Shown here one piece after another: positions 12,676 through 23,401 of a DNA stretch of 64,000 bases. The position numbers were made by a program, and so were the translations under genes. The notes below the pieces were generated by a model, which was given only the letters and a program-made list of their open reading frames with translations, was not told where the DNA came from and searched no databases. The stretch's first letter is position 1; every line of letters begins with the position of its first letter. The stretch is taken from positions 24,051,940 to 24,115,939 of the forward strand of contig NC_092051.1 of assembly GCF_003086295.3 (NCBI RefSeq), written 5' to 3'. The stretch is from Arachis hypogaea. Its lineage: Eukaryota; Streptophyta; Magnoliopsida; Fabales; Fabaceae.

Positions 12676-14391
12676 AAGGGTGTATTTGGCAAACGAAAGA
12701 AGCATGTTTAGGCTTCTTGAAAGCTTCAACTTTTAGTTTGGCAAATTTTTTTTATGAACGCATAAGTGATTTTGTTACCAAAACCACGTTTACAAGAAGC
12801 AACTATTTTTAAGTTTTGTGTTTTCTTAACGAGCTTTTAGCTATGGATACTAGTACTAGGGGTGGCAAAACGGGTCGAGCCCGTCGGGCCGATCCGCTAA
12901 ACCCGCTAAAAAAGGCGGGTCGGGCTAGGATTTGGAGCCCGCCAAATTAAAAAAAACCCGCCAAACCCGCACCGCCAAATTGACGGGTTTTGGCGGGGCG
13001 GGGCGGGCCGGTCCGCTGGGTCGAAGATTTTTATTTTTTTATTTTTTATTTTTATTCTTCTTTTAGTTATTAACTTTATTTATTTTATTTTACAATTTCG
13101 TATATATGCTCAAATTATATGACTTATTTTTTAAAATAAAGATGATTCTATTGACAAATATTATTTTGAACAATTTTATTGAAGTTAAAAATTTTAAAAA
13201 AAATAGTAAAAGAATTATATTATAATTTGACTATTTTTTATTTCTATTTGATTTTTTAATTATTATTTTTTGGTTAATTTTAATAAGTTTTATTTTAAAA
13301 AAAAAAGAAGCGGGCTAGCCCGCCAATCTGCCATAAAGCGGGGCGGGCTAGCATTTTGAACCCATTTTAGTTGGCGGGACGGGCCGGTCCGCCCCGTTTA
13401 TGGGGCGGGCCTAGGCGGGGCGGGGCGGGTTGGGGCGGACCGGCCCACTTTGCCACCCCTAGATACTACACATTTATTTACATTTTACCAACTTTATTCT
13501 TTATATATGTTATTGTATTATTTATAGAATTATTGTTATTTCTATTTATATGAGCTCTATTTTTCTATTATTTATTATTTTTATTTTTTTGTCAACTATT
13601 TGTTTGACTTTATACACTTTTTTTAATTGTGATTTTTGTGTATTATGTTTGTTATTATTTTTTTATAATATGATTTATTGATCCTATTAAGTAAAGTAAA
13701 TTAAATAAAAAATTAATCATAAATATTTAATTTTTTTATTATTTTTAGTACTCGCTTTTATAATTATAATTCTCGTATACTATATTTTAGTGTAATTTTT
13801 TATAATATAGATTATGATTTCATTAAAAAAGATAAATTAAATAAAAAATTAATCATAGATAATAATAAAATCATAAACCTTGGATTCCAAATTAATATTA
13901 AGAATAAGATTATTAAGAGTACTAGAATAAGAGTACAATATAAAAAAAATGCTAAATTAACATTCTCATGTTAATACTTAAAAAATTTAACATATTCGAT
14001 TAAATATTCTTTTATATATATAAAATTTATATTTTTTATTTTTATTTAAAAATATATTTTTTCTATTTTTATATGTTATTTTTATTTTAGTAAGTAAATA
14101 TTAATTTCATTATAAAATTAACTAATAAGATTTATTTAAATATTTAAATTAAAATGATAGGATAATATAAAAAAATTATTTAAGTTGATGTCTATTTTAG
14201 TAATTTTTTATCTAAAGGTGATTTTGAATAGTATAAGCCAAACAACATTTATTTTATCATAATCTATTTTGATATAAAAATTACCAAACATAAATCACTT
14301 TAACACAAACTTACTTTTTATCAAAATCAAGTTTACAAAATCAATTTTATGCAAACTCCCGTTTGTAAACTATAATCCAAACACACACTAA
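12676..14391. mobile_element. Possible outer MITE split by a second element
   Basis: The left piece starts agggtgtatttggcaaacg; the right piece ends aatccaaacacacact, its imperfect inverse, and carries 'aaaatcaagtttacaaaatc' words typical of a legume MITE end (about 14210-14391). The hAT-like MITE at 12856-13462 lies between them. Pairing the two pieces is inference, because the AT-rich DNA between 13463 and 14200 shows no symmetry I could verify. Confidence 0.35.
12856..13462. mobile_element. GC-rich-ended hAT-like MITE (CTAGGGGTGGCAAA TIRs)
   Basis: Perfect 14-bp terminal inverted repeats, ctaggggtggcaaa and tttgccacccctag, flank about 600 bp. Subterminal DNA is dominated by repeated cgggtcgggc, gcgggtc and ggcggggcggg words on both sides, around an AT-rich centre. 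Flanks atactagta and atactaca suggest an imperfect 8-bp target-site duplication. No coding capacity. Confidence 0.75.
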
Positions 14392-14740
14392 AATGATGTC
14401 GTTTTATTTTTGGTGTCCAAATAGAATAGAAATGACGTTGTTTAGTGTATATGGGGGGAGATTTAATATACTGAGTGATTATTCCTCTCTCAGTCTAACG
14501 AAGTCTCTTCTTTTTCTTCCTATTTTCTTCAATAGCGCCACTTTGAGAGAAATTTTTTCTGGTGTTCTCTGTGAAGGAAAGCAACCACACTGTAATTGTC
14601 TCATCTCTGTCACACATGTAGTGATTGGTTGTTAGAAGTAACAAAAACAGAAAGAAAAAACTAAATAGCCACTGCCTACTCTTCTGCTTTTCTTGATCAT
14701 GGCTTTTTTCTTCTTTTTTTCTAAATTGTTAAGTCGATAT
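14392..14740. other. Unassigned intergenic DNA
   Basis: A short open frame (14393-14635) has no recognisable domain and sits between two repeats. No promoter, RNA gene or repeat was recognised. Confidence 0.4.
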
Positions 14741-15694
14741 CTGTAAAACCCGCGAAATTAATAAATAATCAGTCAATACATTAATTATTATTTAAAGAAA
14801 TTAGAAAGAACCTAACTACATATACATATACAAAACACAAAGTATAAAATTCCAAGGATAGATCTTCGCGTCCCAAAAGTCTATAGCAAGCTCAACGTGG
14901 TGTATCACACCCTGCATCTGAAAACAATAATATATGTATGGAATGAGAACTGAGAGTTCTCATCATGGTAAAAGTGCCCGTATAGTTAATATAAAAGGTC
15001 TCGAAAAAGGCAGAGGCATTCCTAAAACTTCGACATTCAGAAAATCAAACTTAAAATCAATACTAAGCTATAGAGTTTGCTACTCTACCCAATGGATTCC
15101 CATTTCGAAATTAACTCTTCACCTCTTGTCTCTTTCTAAACTAACTCTTCATCTCCTGCCTTCCCAGACCTCCTAATCATCGGTGGAACTACCCTCAACT
15201 TCACCTCTGCAAGCGTGAGAAATTTCTCAGTTGCAAACACATATAATACAACCAAGAAAAACATAATTATGGCTAGCAAGTACAGCAGGTAGGACATGTA
15301 GCAATTAATTACAATTAAACAATCAAGCAAGCTAAAATAAAGCATACTCAAATGAATCACACAAATGCACATGATGCGTGTTTGCCCTATGGCCGATGAG
15401 TCTCATCTGTCGGTTATATAGCCAAACCCGACATGTCCGGTAGCTAACTCTGGACAGAACACTAAATACGGAACAAGTGAGACCAAACTGCAACCCTTGC
15501 ATCTTACTCGCGTACCCGGAGTAAGGGGACAAGCTCACCCTTGCATTTTACCTAAACGGTGTTACAATTCTCAACTTGGAGCAAGCGGCGACAAAACTCA
15601 ACCCTTGCCTCTTACCCGGAGTCTCGAACTCTTACCCAGAGAAAGTGGATAACACCACTGCATCTTACCCGGCATCTCAACTCTTACCTAGAAC

Positions 15695-18083
15695 CAAGGT
15701 TCTGAAAACCGAACCGATCATCAAACCGCTTTAGCTACTGGTTCACTGGTTTATTGGTCCAACCGATTCAACCGAAAAAACTATTTTATAATAAAAAATA
15801 AATTATAAATAACCACCATAAAACATAAATATAATCTATATAAAGTATAAACCTTAAAATGTCTTTCAAATTAAAAGCATTGTATGAATATCATCAACCA
15901 GAGTATTATAATCTTATCAAAATATAAACTCAAAAGTTAAATAACAACAGAAAAATATGCTAATTTACAAAGATAAATATGATAATAATCACATATCCTA
16001 GAGAGATGCCCACCAACATACAGAAGAATTAATTTACAAAGAATAAATATGCTAATAATCACATTCTATTTGATCTACACAATTTCATGTATGCAAGTGT
16101 TTTGCAGTAAGAAGGCAATAATAATCCATCATATGTAAGTCCAAACAAGCAGCAAATCAAAAGAGTAAATAAATGAAAGAAATATAAAAGCAAGTATATA
16201 TACCTCAAAAAACCCCTCATGTAAACAATGGAACCATGTTTATTTACGATGAGTTGCTTGCAAGAAATTAAAATGTGCATATACATAGATAGAGTAGGTA
16301 GAAAGAGATATAGAGAGTAGACTAAAAAAAGTCTAATTTGGTGATTAAACTGCAGCATTCAACAAAGTAGCAAGACCTATTCTGCAATTAAACTCAACCT
16401 AATCACTGAGCCAAACCTTCTCAAAACATAACAATTATCAAAATTTATCACAATCTAAAATCATATCTAACAAACAACTCAAAATTTCAGGCCATCAACA
16501 ACAAAGGCAACAAAGATTAAACAAATCATCAAATTGCTGTGTGTAATAATAACAATGCATGTTGCAATTGCTCAGATACATTCTTTTAACTTTAACAAAA
16601 ACTTCATTCAACCCAAGAGAGGGATAATAAATCTTGAATCTTCCTTAGCAAATCCAAATCAGCCATAATATTAAATTGTACCTTCTGATTTGGCAACTAC
16701 TAAAATATAATAGAGAAATAAAATCTGAAAAAACCAGAATTAAAGAAATAAATCAGCAACAGTACAAATAAATTAGAAAAAATTCATTGAATGAGTCAAA
16801 AGCATAGAATCAATCCTAAACCAGAATTAATAAAAAAAAAAAAGCAGAACAAAAAATTCAAAGTAAAACCAAAGAATCAAGAACAACCCAGCCAAAGAAC
16901 ACATCAGAATCAATAATGGGGAGGACTACGGAAGAATAAAATTAAATCAGAATCAAACCAACAATCAGAATAAAAAAGTTCAGAATAAAAACAAATCAGA
17001 ATCAAGCTGAGGCTCCATTACAGTTTCAAATGCAAGGAAGGATGACGGCTGGAAACAGAGAGATGGCAACAGAGGCAGGAACAGACATGGCGCCGGCGAC
17101 GGTGGAACAGAGCTTCGCGACGGAGGCAGAAGGCAAGCCCGTGACTATGCTTCCACTACTGAGAGTTTGAGACGTTAGCTAAGTGAGGGACCGAGTGAGC
17201 TTCGAAGCTCCAACCGGCGACGGCGTTAGGAGCAGTCTGGCGGTGGAACGAAAGGGAGAGACTGAGCTCGCTGGTGTTGAGAGGAACGGCCAGCTCGAGG
17301 GTGATGGGAGGGACGAGGGAAAGTGTGCTGCTGCGCTTTGGAGAGTTAGAGTGAGTTAGGGTTGGTAACTGGTAAGGGTTGGGGGGTGGGGTTACTGTAA
17401 GGTCCCACGTCGGTTGGGGAGGAAAACGAAGCATGCCTTATAAGGGTGTGGATATCTCTCCCTAGCATGACGCATTTTGACGAGTGAGTGTGGGGGGAGG
17501 GGCCTTCGGCTATCATCCTTATCGTCAAAGGCAAAACCGTAAGGCCTTGTGTGCCAAAGCGGACAATATCGTGCTAGCGGGTGGCCTGGGCTGTTACAGA
17601 TGGTATTAGAGCCGGAGCTCAGATCGATGTGCCAGTGAGGGCGCTGGGCTCTCTTAGGGGGGTGGATTGTAAGGTCCCACATCGGATGGGGAGGGGAACG
17701 AAGCATGCCTTATAAGGGTGTGGATACCTCTCCCAAGCATGACGCGTTTTGACGAGTGAGTGTGGGGGGGCTTCGGCTATCATCCTTATCGTCAAAGGCA
17801 AAATTGTGAGGCCTTGTGTGCCAAAGCGGACAATATCGTGCTAGCGGGTGGCCTGGGCTGTTACAGTTACTGAATACTAAACGGCTGCGTTTTCAGCATT
17901 TTTGGGCAAAGTAAAAAATCGGCCGGATCCTGGTTCGGTTCGACTGACCGGTTACCGGCCGGTTTAGCGGTTCAAAAACGATTTTCATTTTTTCGGTTTT
18001 GGCATATAATCGAACCGTATTTCTCATCGATTCACGGTTCAACTGGTTTGACCAGCCAATTCGAACCGGTTTTTAGAACATTG
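15695..18083. mobile_element. 2.4-kb non-autonomous hAT-like element
   Basis: TIRs are CAAGGTTCTGAAAACCG on the left and the inverse of CAATGTTCTAAAAACCG on the right, both followed by 'aaccgg'-rich subterminal DNA. The flanks are an 8-bp duplication with one mismatch, cctagaac (15687-15694) and cctggaac (18084-18091), fitting a hAT element. The interior contains AT-rich DNA, a GC-rich stretch (17030-17340) and a nested TRIM. No transposase was seen. The MITE at 53654-54051 and the half-element at 20621-20721 have the same type of ends. Confidence 0.75.
17396..17865 (+). mobile_element. Intact TRIM (tiny LTR retrotransposon)
   Basis: Two direct repeats of about 200 bp, 17396-17598 and 17668-17865, both start TGTAAGGTCCCAC and end GGGCTGTTACA. 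The internal part is only 69 bp. A primer-binding site, TGGTATTAGAGCC (17601-17613), matches the initiator-Met tRNA end TGGTATCAGAGCC with one change. A purine tract (aggggggtgga) precedes the 3' LTR. A perfect 5-bp duplication, gttac, flanks it at 17391-17395 and 17866-17870. These are all the hallmarks of a complete, non-coding TRIM. The LTRs differ at a modest number of positions, including a small deletion near 17770. Confidence 0.92.
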
Positions 18084-19178
18084 CCTGGAACAAGTGGATA
18101 ACACCACTGCATCTTACCGGAAGCAAGTGGATAACACCATTAGATTTTACCCGGAATCTCAAACCTTACCCAAATTAGGTGGAGAACGCTACTGCCTCTT
18201 ATCTCGGGTCTCTTTCTCAATCAGATTCAATCTCATATCACATCCAATATTTTCGCACCTCATTTATTGATCTCTTCTCTTCACAGACCTCCTTCCACTT
18301 CAATTTAACTTTCTCAATAATTTTACTCTTCTTCCGTAATTTAAAAACTAGATTTCGGGCCTTAAATAGTAATTACCGAGATTTGAAAAGTTAGAGGGAT
18401 GGTTTTAAAACTAACTCAAAAAGCACAATTTTCAGTCAAAACAGGGTTCCGCGTATGCATGCCTTCCGCGTACGCGGAAGTGTTAAATCTTCCATTGTCG
18501 CATACGCAACCCTTGTCCACGTACGCGGGATGTCTAGACAAAGCCCAGGATCCGTGTCGCATACATGTCCGTGTATGCATGGGCTGCAGAATTGGCAAAA
18601 AGCTGCTAAGTTCATAAAATCAAATATTTTACACCCAATTTTGAATGCGCATAACTTTTTTGTTAAAAATTATTTTTAGTTCGTTCTTCGGACGTCATGA
18701 GCTTTACGGGCCCAATTTTCATTCGAGACAAGCTTTACAAAGTTTGGGAATCCGAGAGCCAAGTTATGACCCACCAAAGTTGGTCAAAATTCAACTTTTA
18801 CCAAAAAGTACCAAACCTCTAATTTTCCAAAGTTCTCAATTTTCAACCAAAGTTTCATAATCAAAACAGCCCCAAAACTCAACTCAACACCTTCCATTCA
18901 TTTCAAAACATATTAACATCCAAAATCCTTAATCTATTCAACAATTTTCATACATATCTTCCATAATTCCTCAACCAAATCAACACCAATCATATTCACA
19001 TACATCACATTCATGCCTCAACATGCCAACATACAAATTCATCTAATCCAAATACAAACCACACCAATCTTAATTCATTATACTTATCCGGACTTATCGG
19101 TCACGGCCTTGGGCCCAAATCTCACTAATACTCATCATCACAATCATCATACATCACATTTTATATCATCAACAATCA

Positions 19179-19179
<1 letters not shown>

Positions 19180-19219
<40 letters not shown>
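19180..19219. repeat. (CA)20 microsatellite
   Basis: Forty bases of uninterrupted CA dinucleotide. Confidence 0.95.
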
Positions 19220-19220
<1 letters not shown>

Positions 19221-19495
19221 CCAATAACTTCACCCTCATTCCAACACATATCCTCTTCAATTTACATCATCATGCTCATCATACATTATATACATATACA
19301 CATTTAACCCAGCAAACTCAACAATTCAAAGCATTCAAACCTATCTTATGGGTGCCTATATTTTCACGCGACATTATATATTAACTATGAGAAACCAAAA
19401 TGATACTTTGGCCGATTTCTCCCAAGACTAAAACACCACAAAACCCCTCTTTGCAAGCTTTCTGACCTCCAAACCAAATTTAACGAGTCTTGCCC

Positions 19496-20215
19496 ATACT
19501 ACAACATTTTGGGTCTATGGCCACGGTTTTTTTGGTCACGGTAAAAAAACGTGACCATAGACCCTCTATGGTCACGATTTTTTAGGATGACAAAAAAAGT
19601 TATGGCCACGGTTTTTTAAAAAAGGGTGGCCTAAAAGGGTCTATGGTCACGATTTTGAGGGGTGACCTAAAGGGGTCTATGGTCACGGTTTTTTACAGTG
19701 ACCAAAAAAGGTCTATGATCAGGGTTTTTCAAAAAAAGGTGGCCTAAAAGGGTCTATGATCACGGTTTTGGAGGATGACCTAAAGGGATCTATGGTCACA
19801 GTTTTGGGGGTGGCCTAAAAGGATCTATGGTCACGGTTTTTCAAAAAAAGGTGATCTAAAAGGGTCTATGATCACAGTTTTTGGGGGTGACCTAAAGGGG
19901 TCTATGGTCATGGTTTTGGGGTGGCCTAAAAGGGTCTATGGTCACAGTTTTGGGGGTGACCTAAAGTTGTCTATGGTCACGATTTTTTACAGTGACCAAA
20001 AAGGGGTCTATGGTCACGGTTTTTCGAAAGGGTGACCTAAAAGAGTCTATGGTCACAGTTTTCGGGGGTGACCTAAAGGAGTCTATGGTCACGATTTTGG
20101 GGGGTGACCTAAAGGGATCTATGGTCACGGTTTTGGGGGGTGACCTAAAGAAATCTATAGTCACAGTTTTTGGAAGTGACCTAAAAGGGTCTATGGTCAC
20201 AGTTTTAATCATTTG
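19496..20215. mobile_element. CACTA-type transposon end made of tandem repeats
   Basis: It starts tactacaacattttgggtct, one base from the CACTACAA start of CACTA transposons. There follow about 17 head-to-tail units of 35-41 bp with the core GTCTATGGTCACGGTTTT and the spacer GGGTGACCTAAA. Near the terminus an inverted copy (aaaacgtgaccatagaccc, about 19545) can pair with the first unit. Dense subterminal repeats are the transposase-binding architecture of CACTA elements. The opposite end was not found, so this is a single end. Frames through the array give repeated GGDLKGSMVTV-like peptides, which are an artefact of the repeat. Confidence 0.6.
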
Positions 20216-20620
20216 AGTTTTAATTAATTAAGATTTTTATGTTTTTTTATAATTTTAAATATTTTATCTTTTTAAAATTTAAAAATTTTAATAATTAAAA
20301 AATAATAATAATTTTATATAATTTACTTTAAATATTAAAATTTAAATCTAATTTTATAAATAAAAAATTAAGTTGAATACTATTAATTTTAAATTAAAAA
20401 ATGATTTAGAACTTAATAATATAAAAAATAATTTAATAACTTAATAACGGATGAAAAACTAACCCATCATCAGTGACCACTTATAATGCCAAATTTGTTT
20501 TAATTATAGTTTAAGTTTTAGCCATGGTACATTATAAGATAATTGGAACAAAATAAAAATTAATTTTGTACACTAAACGGCGCCATTTCATTCACTAAGG
20601 TAACCCAGTAACTCTAATCC
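20216..20620. other. AT-rich DNA, nothing recognised
   Basis: Low-complexity A/T sequence, possibly interior of the CACTA-like element. No second terminus, gene or RNA was seen. Confidence 0.4.
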
Positions 20621-20721
20621 CATAGTTATCAAATCCGGCTTGACCTGGCCGGTTCGATCGGAAATCCGGTCACTCAGTCACCTGACCGGGCCGAGCTACC
20701 AGTTGAACCGTTCATGCAACA
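20621..20721. repeat. Half of a CAtaGTT...ACCGG hAT-like MITE
   Basis: Starts catagttatcaaatccggct and is rich in ccggttcgatcgg words, like the ends at 15695 and 53654. It is cut off exactly where the LTR-like sequence at 20722 begins. Confidence 0.5.
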
Positions 20722-23401
20722 TGTAACATCCGCATTTTTGAAAATCTACATATAAATAAATTGTGATTTTATCTTATTAAGTTTAAACTTTATAATTTTA
20801 GAAATTATTCTATTAGAAATAATTAAATAGATTCAGAGATAATTTCATTTTAAATCAAATAAGATTCTTGAGTAATTTTATTATAATTGAAATATTTTGT
20901 ATAATTTTAGTAATTGAAAAATAAGAAAGTATTGTACAATTTAATTTAAGTAACTTTTATTATGAAAAGTTATGAGTTATTATTAGTTTGAACTCTTTAT
21001 TTTATAAACTAATCTATTAAGAGTAATTAAATTAGTTTTACTAATGTTTGGAATTAATTCAATTAATATTCTTGTGTAAATTTTATAGTTGGTTATTTTA
21101 TATAATTTGAAATTAAAGTTATGATGGAAATATAATGAAAGGTCATATAATTTGATTTAGGTAATTGATATTTCGAGTTCAACTGTATTTTATATAATGT
21201 GATTAGTATGTTTACTTTATAATTTAAATTAGAAACACTTATTTGAGTTCATTAATAAATTGATAGATAAAATCTTGTCCATATTAAAAGTAATTTTTAT
21301 AATATTATATTTGAATCTTAAATTGTTATTCTATCTCAAATATTTTGTAAAACTTGTTATATTACTCATATATATTTTACCTTAACCCTAAATTCCTAAT
21401 TAAAAACCTAATTTTGCCCTAAATTGAGAAAACACACGCGCAAAACACATTCAAAACGGGAAAGAAAGGAAACAGGGAAAGCTCGAAGGGGATGAGGGAG
21501 AAAGAAAGAGAGGGAGGAGGAAAGAACGGCGCCGGTTGAGACCTCGCCGCCGTCGTCGTTGCCATCGTTGCACGAGAGAAGGGAGAGGCTTGCAGTGGAG
21601 GAGTCGAGAGAGAACCTGATGCGAAGAGAGGACGACGCATGAGAGGGAGACAGAGGTCGCGATGGAGCTGTCCCGCTGCCTACGCCGTGCCCTACCACCG
21701 TTGCCGAGCTTCCATAGCTGCCGCATTTCACCGCCGTTGAGGGTGTCTCCACCACCGAACCTTGGTCGATGCTACTGCCACTGTACGCGAGAGGAAGAGG
21801 AGCGATGAGACAGATACACGACTAAGGGAGAGAAGTGGGTTGTCGTCGCCGCCAGAATTCTTGGGCGCCGCCGTCGTTCTTGGTGAGTTAATCGTTCCTA
21901 GCTACCACAATCACCACCTCTGAACCTTATTTGCTTTGTAACCACCCTCTGTTTATTTCTGATGTTCCTGGCTCTACTGTATTTGTTGGAATTGTCATTT
22001 TTCCATCAGAGAAAGCAAGCTGCCGCCGCCATATTTCAACTTGGCCAGCATCATCCTCCTTGTTCTGATTCTAATTTCCCCAATTTTAAAACCGTAACAC
22101 TCTCATCCTTGCTCAGATTCTATTTCATTCCTCCACCATGTACTTGTTCTAATCATGGTAGTCTATGTCTTTATTTTATCTCAGCCCTTTTGGCTCCCAT
22201 TTTCTGCTACAATTAGGTCAAGTATTTACGTTGGTGCTGCCTTGGGGCTGTTGAAGCTACGGCTGGTTCTGTAGTAGGTTGTTGCTGCCACCAATGCTGG
22301 TTTAGGTAGAATGATGAGGCTGCAATGTTGAGGGTGCAGTCCAGCCTGCTGTCTCACCATAATTCTGCCTTCGGTTTCTTTTAATTGCGACATCGAGGTA
22401 GGGGGTTTAACTTAAACGGTTTTAATTTAAGAATGCCCACAAAGTTTATTGAATAATTGCAAATAGGTTTAATTATTGTGAATAATTGATTGGCTATATG
22501 GATGTTGAATATGATTGAGCTTGTTGATTTTATGAAATTGATTGGTTATGTGTGAATTATGAATTGTTGATAAATGATTGCTGAGAGTGTTGAATCTTGA
22601 TGTTATTGGTTGATTGCTGTTGAGCTGGTTATTAGATATATTATAATGGTGGTGGGCTTAGTTGGTGTTTGTTTGAAATTGATTTTGAGAGGAATTGAAG
22701 GTTGAATTTTGAAATATTAAATTTTTGTAGGAAGCCTGATTTTTTTTAGATAAACGGCAATTTTGAAAAGCAAACCAGTAATTTGATAATGATCAAAATA
22801 ATGAGATTAAAGGTTAAAGTGAATTACAATGAGTATAGTTGCTAAGATTGAAATTTTGAAGGTTTCGTATTAACTAGAGAAGTAGTTATGATTTTTCTAA
22901 GTTGTATTGTAAAATCAGATTTTCTGCATTACTTTTAAACGAAGTCAGAAACTTTAAAAAGCTATAACTAATTCTGTGATGATCGGAATTGCGCGGGACC
23001 AAGTCTGGATTAAACTTGGGAATGTATAGAGTTGGACTAAAAAATTTGAGGTATTTTCGTTAAATACACAATTTATGGCGAATTTTTAAAGTTAGGTCGA
23101 TAAATCTGCCCTGCAGCAGAAAAGTTCAAACAGGGCAGCAACTTGTTTGTCTTGCTGCGATTCCTACAAGATGAGTTTTGGGGCAAAACTAATTTTGTTT
23201 TAAAATTTGATTAACTCGGTTCATTGCTCTATAACTTCAGAATTTTAGGAGTTAAGGATTGGGAGTTGTGAATTTTTGAAAGTTAATGATTAAAGTTGGA
23301 GAGAATAGCAAGTTATGCATCAACTTCCAATGCTTATAACTCTTAGAATTGAAATGTAATTGGGTTGCAACCAAGACAGCATCTGCTCCCTCGGGTGGTG
23401 G
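20722..23401 (-). repeat. Divergent long-LTR sequence, incomplete
   Basis: The edge tgtaacatccgcatttttga parallels the left edges of the solo LTRs at 23402 (tgtaagaccc) and 30527 (tgtaaaatcc). Internal order is the same: AT-rich start, a GC-rich GA/CCG segment (21430-21890), then a 'tcgaggtaggggg' block near 22394 that recurs as 'gaggtagggg' near 25113 and 32136. The second solo LTR was inserted into it at 23401. The far end (GGTGTTACA) was not found. Confidence 0.55.

Larger units (their letters stand above)
14741..19495 (+). repeat. LTR-like sequence of a Ty3/gypsy family, interrupted
   Basis: The left edge tgtaaaacccgcgaaattaa has the TGTAA start of long plant LTRs. Positions 15370-15435 match, in reverse complement, the conserved block of the solo LTR at 30527-33986 (the 'gagcctcatcagccatagg' region near 33190), so this sequence belongs to the same broad LTR group in the opposite orientation. 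The stretch repeats 'cttacccgga' words at 15500-15690, is split by the element at 15695-18083, then resumes with a CG-rich palindrome cluster (18440-18560) and a (CA)n tract. No clear LTR end was found before the CACTA-like array at 19496. Confidence 0.5.

Noticed and set aside
19496..20215. CRISPR-like array
   Set aside because: The repeats vary in length, the 'spacers' are themselves repeated, and the context is a plant transposon.
19013..20216. Repetitive proteins encoded by the plus and minus frames over the CACTA-like array (GGDLKGSMVTV-type and TVTIDPFRSPPK-type repeats) and the His/Thr-rich frame over the (CA)n tract
   Set aside because: They arise from reading tandem DNA repeats whose period keeps a frame open; there is no start context, conserved domain or non-repetitive coding sequence.
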